64,000 nt of DNA from G965197715 sp965247615. GTDB taxonomy: Bacteria > Chloroflexota > Dehalococcoidia > Lucifugimonadales > UBA1127. The first letter of the stretch is position 1. Each line of letters starts with the position of its first letter. Both the position numbers and the translations under genes were made by a program. A model generated the notes under the pieces. That model did not search any database, was not told the DNA's origin, and was given only the letters and a program-made list of their open reading frames with translations. The stretch lies in NCBI GenBank assembly GCA_965247615.1, contig OZ252022.1, forward strand, positions 992,001-1,056,000. Direction: 5' to 3'. Below, piece after piece: positions 60,952 to 64,000 of the stretch.

Positions 60952-61080
60952 CTCACTCCAGAACTGGGAACCCCTGCTCCTGACCTGACCCCGCCCGGCT
61001 CCCAACCTCGTTCTTTTTCATCATGCCAGTGGGACGCTCTTGCTCCGCCGCAGCGGTCCACCTTCTCGCCGCCCTTGACA

Positions 61081-61180
61081 CTGGGGATGAGGACTATCCC
61101 GTCCCCGAGGCAGGTGCGGTCCACATTGGCTGCCTCGCCGATCCGACATCCCGTGTCTATGAGAAAGCGGAGGGCAGTGC
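61081..61180 (-). pseudogene. tyrosine recombinase fragment at the IS21 edge
   Basis: About 33 codons read RTALRFLIDTGCRIGEAANV then DRTCLGDGIVLIP, which matches the Arg-containing catalytic region (L-x-x-x-T-G-x-R-x-x-E) of XerC/phage-type integrases. Broken by a TGA upstream and by the IS21 end downstream. Confidence 0.45.
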
Positions 61181-61389
61181 GCGAGCATCAAAGCTGACTC
61201 GCGAGGACCAAGTCCCAGCCAGATGCCCGAGACTTGCCGAGAAGGCAATTCGGTCAAGCGACCAAGAAGTGGATACCTGCTCACAGTGACTCTGGCCCAT
61301 CTCCCGATGGCAGGCACATCGACTTCTCGGGGCTCGGTCTTGCCGCCTGGATTTGACATCGCAGGCCCTGATACGGTAGGGTTCCGGTC

Positions 61390-61854
61390 GTGAGTGGGCG
61401 CTCGCTACTGTCTCTTGCCTTGACGGAACAGCAGATCAATAGAGCTCGCCAATCTCACTCGGTTCCGCGAGATCCGATCCTCGAGGCGGCCGGGAGAGTT
61501 GTCACGACAAGAGGAATCGCCAGCGCGACCATTCATGATTTGTCGAATGAGGTTGGCGTCACCGAGGGGGCCGGGGTGGTCACCGAGTACCGGAAAGCCG
61601 GGAGAGAAATACTGGAAACGGGCAGCCAGAGGGGCAGTATGCGCTCGAATGTCGACCTAAGTGTGGCGGCTACGAATCTGTTCGACATGAAGCCGAGCAC
61701 CGCCACTCTGTGGACGCTCGACAACTACAACACGCCCTTGGCTCGGCGATGTGGGAGACAAGCAAGAGGGTGGTCACTCCGTAACGCGGTCACCGCGCCA
61801 AGCCCCCATCACATAAGCCTCGTATACGGTCATGCCACTAGTGGGCAGGACTAG
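61390..61854 (+). pseudogene. TetR-family regulator with internal deletion
   Basis: From GTG 61390. Residues ~28-60 form a TetR HTH (ILEAAGRVVTTRGIASATIH, DLSNEVGVTEGA). The expected continuation ('YxHF' and the first helices of the ligand domain) is absent. Instead, GREILETGSQRGSMRSNVDL and ATLWTLDNYNTPLARRCG follow, which resemble the last helices of TetR ligand domains. About 80-100 residues seem to be lost without breaking the frame. It can scarcely bind ligand or dimerise normally. Precedes the SBP operon, which it may once have regulated. Confidence 0.6.
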
Positions 61855-61896
61855 CAGGAGAGTCGACGCCATTCTATATCTAGACTGGAGGGAGTC

Positions 61897-63498
61897 GTGC
61901 AGATAGGAAGCAACGGTTTCTTGGTACACCTCACCTCGCTGGTTCGCCACGGGGCAACTCGGCTGGGGGCCGTCTTGATTGCCGGCTTGCTGCTGAGCAT
62001 GCTCGCACTCGCTGCATGCGGTGGCGAAGAAGCTGCAAGCCAGCAAGGGGACACAATGTCGGAGCCGAAGTACGGCGGCACCTTGACGATGGCCGCGACC
62101 GCCTCAGGGTCGACGTCACTGGACCCACCCTTCTTGCTGGGTGAGTTTACTATCCCTGTCACCCTGCAGATCTACGAAAGCTTGGTCAAGGTCAACGAGG
62201 ACCTCGGGATCGACCCTACCCTGGCGACGTCCTGGGAGCCCAACGCCGACCTTACTTCCTACACCTTCAATCTCCGCCAGGGGGTGAAGTTCCACCACGG
62301 TAAGGACTTCAAGGCCGAAGACGTGATCTATAGCTTTGAGCGGCTGCTGGACCCGGAGTTGGACTCTCCGGCGCGGGCTTCCCTGGAGGTCATCAAGAAC
62401 ATGGAGGCCCTGGATGACTACACGGTCCGCTTTGACCTCACGGGCCCCAACGCCTTCTTCCCGGAGTTGCTGTCCATCTACCAGGTCAAGATTATGCCCT
62501 CAGACGTGGACCCCGCTCGGCTGGAGCTGGAGGCATTCGGGACCGGACCGTTCATGCTGCAGGAGTACCTACCCGACGAGCGTGCGACCCTGGTCCGCAA
62601 CCCCGACTACTGGGAGGAAGGCAGACCGTACCTAGATGAGCTGATTATCCGCGGGATCAACGAGCCGGCGACCCGTTCCGCGGCGTTGAAGAGCGGCGAC
62701 ATCGACCTGATCTACCTCCTCACATCTGCGAACGCTGCGGACGTCGCATCCCACGATGAGACCGAGGTGCGGGAGACGGGCAGCGCGTCCTATCTCAACC
62801 TCGCCATGCGCACGGATACGGCGCCGTTCGACAATGTGCTGGTGCGGAAGGCGCTGCAAGCGGCCACCGACCGGGAGGCCATCCGCCAGGCGGCCTTGGT
62901 GGGGCGGGGCAGCATCGCCATGGATCACCCCATTCCGCCCTCCGATCCCCACTTTGCGCCGGAGTGCGCGCCTCCATCCTACGATCCCGATCTGGCCAGG
63001 TCGCTGCTGGCGCAGGCCGGGCACCCGGATGGCATCGACGTGACGCTGTATACCATGGACGAGCAAGCTATGCCGGCGTTGGCGGTGGCGTTCAAGGAGA
63101 AGGCAGAGCCGGCGGGGATCCGAGTGAACATCCAGCGGGAGCCGGCGGACGCCTACTGGGCCAAGGTCTGGCTGGTGGTGCCGTTCACCACGGTCTTCTG
63201 GTTCGGCCGTCCGCCAGACCAAGCGCTAAGCATAGTGTACACGAGCGACGCCAGTTGGAACGAATCGTATTACAAGAACCCCGAGCTTGACGAACTAATC
63301 ATCCGGGCACGTGGGCAGGCTGATTTTGAGGAGCGAAAGCAGACCTATAAGGAGATCCAGTGCCTCCTGGTTGATGAGGTGCCCCGTATCGTTACGGTGT
63401 TCCAGCCGATGCTCTTGGGTGCGCGCAAAGACGTTCAGGGCGTGCGGCCCCATCCCAGGGGATGGATATTCCTGGAGGACGCCTGGCTGGACCGCTAG
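61897..63498 (+). CDS. ABC transporter substrate-binding protein, family 5
   Basis: A 533-residue lipoprotein: signal GAVLIAGLLLSMLALAACGG with lipobox Cys, a short linker, then the family 5 fold: EPKYGGTLTMAATASGSTSL, DLTSYTFNLRQGVKFHHGKD, RKALQAATDREAIRQAAL and DPDLARSLLAQAGHPDG. Closer to Dpp/Opp-type proteins than the long SBPs at 20.9 and 25.6 kb. GTG 61897 follows GGAGGGA. First gene of an operon whose permease gene begins 121 bp later, after a strong hairpin. Confidence 0.9.
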   Translation: MQIGSNGFLVHLTSLVRHGATRLGAVLIAGLLLSMLALAACGGEEAASQQGDTMSEPKYGGTLTMAATASGSTSLDPPFLLGEFTIPVTLQIYESLVKVNEDLGIDPTLATSWEPNADLTSYTFNLRQGVKFHHGKDFKAEDVIYSFERLLDPELDSPARASLEVIKNMEALDDYTVRFDLTGPNAFFPELLSIYQVKIMPSDVDPARLELEAFGTGPFMLQEYLPDERATLVRNPDYWEEGRPYLDELIIRGINEPATRSAALKSGDIDLIYLLTSANAADVASHDETEVRETGSASYLNLAMRTDTAPFDNVLVRKALQAATDREAIRQAALVGRGSIAMDHPIPPSDPHFAPECAPPSYDPDLARSLLAQAGHPDGIDVTLYTMDEQAMPALAVAFKEKAEPAGIRVNIQREPADAYWAKVWLVVPFTTVFWFGRPPDQALSIVYTSDASWNESYYKNPELDELIIRARGQADFEERKQTYKEIQCLLVDEVPRIVTVFQPMLLGARKDVQGVRPHPRGWIFLEDAWLDR

Positions 63499-63518
63499 CC
63501 CGCGTGTCGACAAGAGGG

Positions 63519-63543
63519 GAGGAGGGACATCCCGTCCCTCCTC
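63519..63543 (+). promoter_or_regulatory. intercistronic hairpin between SBP and permease genes
   Basis: GAGGAGGGAC-ATCCC-GTCCCTCCTC, a perfect 10-bp stem with a 5-nt loop and no T-run, 21 bp after the SBP stop. Same position as hairpins 27440-27474 and 18627-18667 in the other two operons. Confidence 0.65.
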
Positions 63544-63619
63544 TGTCCCCACGGACACCCTGAGTCGCCGATCGATGCCCCAGATAGGGTTGATTTTTCT
63601 GAGGAGCAGCACCACCTAA

Positions 63620-64000
63620 ATTCTTAGGTTCCTTGTAATTCGTCTCAGCTTGATCCTGGTCACCCTTGTAGTGGTCTCCCTGGCCATCTTCACCATTACG
63701 GAGATCCTACCAGGGGACGTGGCGGTCATGATGCTCAGGCAGGGCGCCACGGAGCAGAATCTAAAGAAGGTTCGTGAAGACTTGGGCTTGGACCGTCCGG
63801 CCTACGTGCGCTACCTGGACTGGATTGGTGGCGCGGTGCGGGGCGACCTGGGAGACTCCTACGTTCAGAAACGTCCCATTGTGGACGTGATGGGGGTCCG
63901 GTTGCGGAACTCCCTTGTCCTGGCCGGCTTCGCCCTTCTGGTGGCTGTCCCGGTGGCTGTGCTCGTGGGTGTATGGGCCGGGGTCCACCCGGATTCCCCG
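63620..64000 (+). CDS. peptide-type ABC transporter permease (DppB-like), 3'-truncated, possible ATT start
   Basis: The frame reads (I)LRFLVIRLSLILVTLVVVSL, then TITEILPGDVAVMMLRQGAT, LGLDRPAYVRYLDWIGGAV and GDLGDSYVQKRPIVDVMGVR: a clear DppB N-terminus, running off the window end. The only codon between the upstream stop TAA (63617-63619) and the conserved LRFL is ATT at 63620, where family members have Met. Initiation at ATT, or an unseen indel upstream, is therefore implied; GAGGAG lies 14 bases upstream. Partner of the SBP gene before it. Confidence 0.8.
   Translation, partial: MLRFLVIRLSLILVTLVVVSLAIFTITEILPGDVAVMMLRQGATEQNLKKVREDLGLDRPAYVRYLDWIGGAVRGDLGDSYVQKRPIVDVMGVRLRNSLVLAGFALLVAVPVAVLVGVWAGVHPDSP

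Larger units (their letters stand above)
56916..61080 (+). mobile_element. IS21-family element, interrupted by a nested ISNCY-like element
   Basis: Ends are inverted: left TGTAAAGGGCGGAG...GGACCGG and right (reverse complement) TGTCAAGGGCGGCG...GGACCGC, both TG...CA. Flanked by CTGGG at 56911-56915 and 61081-61085, a 5-bp target duplication. Carries istA and istB. Within its left end, at position 9, the ISNCY-like element (56925-58550) is inserted, so without it the IS21 element is ~2.5 kb, a normal size. Confidence 0.85.

Overview
The window is GC-rich, densely coded bacterial chromosome with no rRNA or origin. The gene content suggests a Chloroflexota bacterium of the SAR202/Dehalococcoidia type, a group known for large families of catabolic paralogs. 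The evidence is six related amidohydrolase-2 genes, several family 5 peptide-type ABC transporters without ATPases, an extradiol (LigB-like) dioxygenase, a bicupin, NIPSNAP and CMD proteins, a thiolase/DUF35 pair, a DUF951 protein and DUF3179. This taxonomic call is inference; no marker gene settles it.

Layout. 1-16 kb: a truncated TAXI receptor, bicupin, alpha/beta hydrolase, lspA-rluD, pyrF-DUF951, NIPSNAP, a small membrane exporter, a DUF3179 lipoprotein, a probable selenocysteine-containing ArsC/Spx-like protein, PAC2, thiolase + DUF35, DinB, CMD and a sugar-nucleotide epimerase. 15.4-31.8 kb: a mirror-symmetric catabolic locus. Two divergent operons, each with amidohydrolase, SBP(s), DppB-like and DppC-like permeases, start from two sigma70-like promoters facing apart near 24.0 and 24.25 kb. 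31.8-36.3 kb: a scarred, repeat-rich and AT-richer stretch in which a piece of secreted-protein DNA appears to split a DNA methylase/restriction gene. 36.5-41.9 kb: ornithine cyclodeaminase-like protein, extradiol dioxygenase, a sixth amidohydrolase and formate-tetrahydrofolate ligase. 42.4-49 kb: tRNA-Gln and tRNA-Glu, then an integrase and a decayed defence-like island (CD-NTase fragment, TIR/deoxyribosyltransferase-like protein, GIY-YIG protein), then a NarL/NarX-type two-component pair. 49-56 kb: two large secreted modular proteins with near-identical C-terminal modules and duplicated upstream DNA. 56.3-61.1 kb: a leucine-rich-repeat lipoprotein cut by an IS21 element, itself carrying a nested ISNCY-like element; both have target duplications. 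61.4-64 kb: a TetR gene with an internal deletion and the start of another peptide ABC operon.

How it fits together. The transporters probably import peptide-like or other organic solutes, and the amidohydrolases, dioxygenase, cupin, CMD, NIPSNAP and thiolase/DUF35 proteins look like catabolic enzymes for ring or acyl compounds. Substrates cannot be read from the sequence. The most notable single observation is the in-frame TGA in the ArsC/Spx-like gene at 8658-9005. It lies exactly at the first redox-active Cys of CxxC and is followed by a hairpin that fits the bacterial SECIS consensus.
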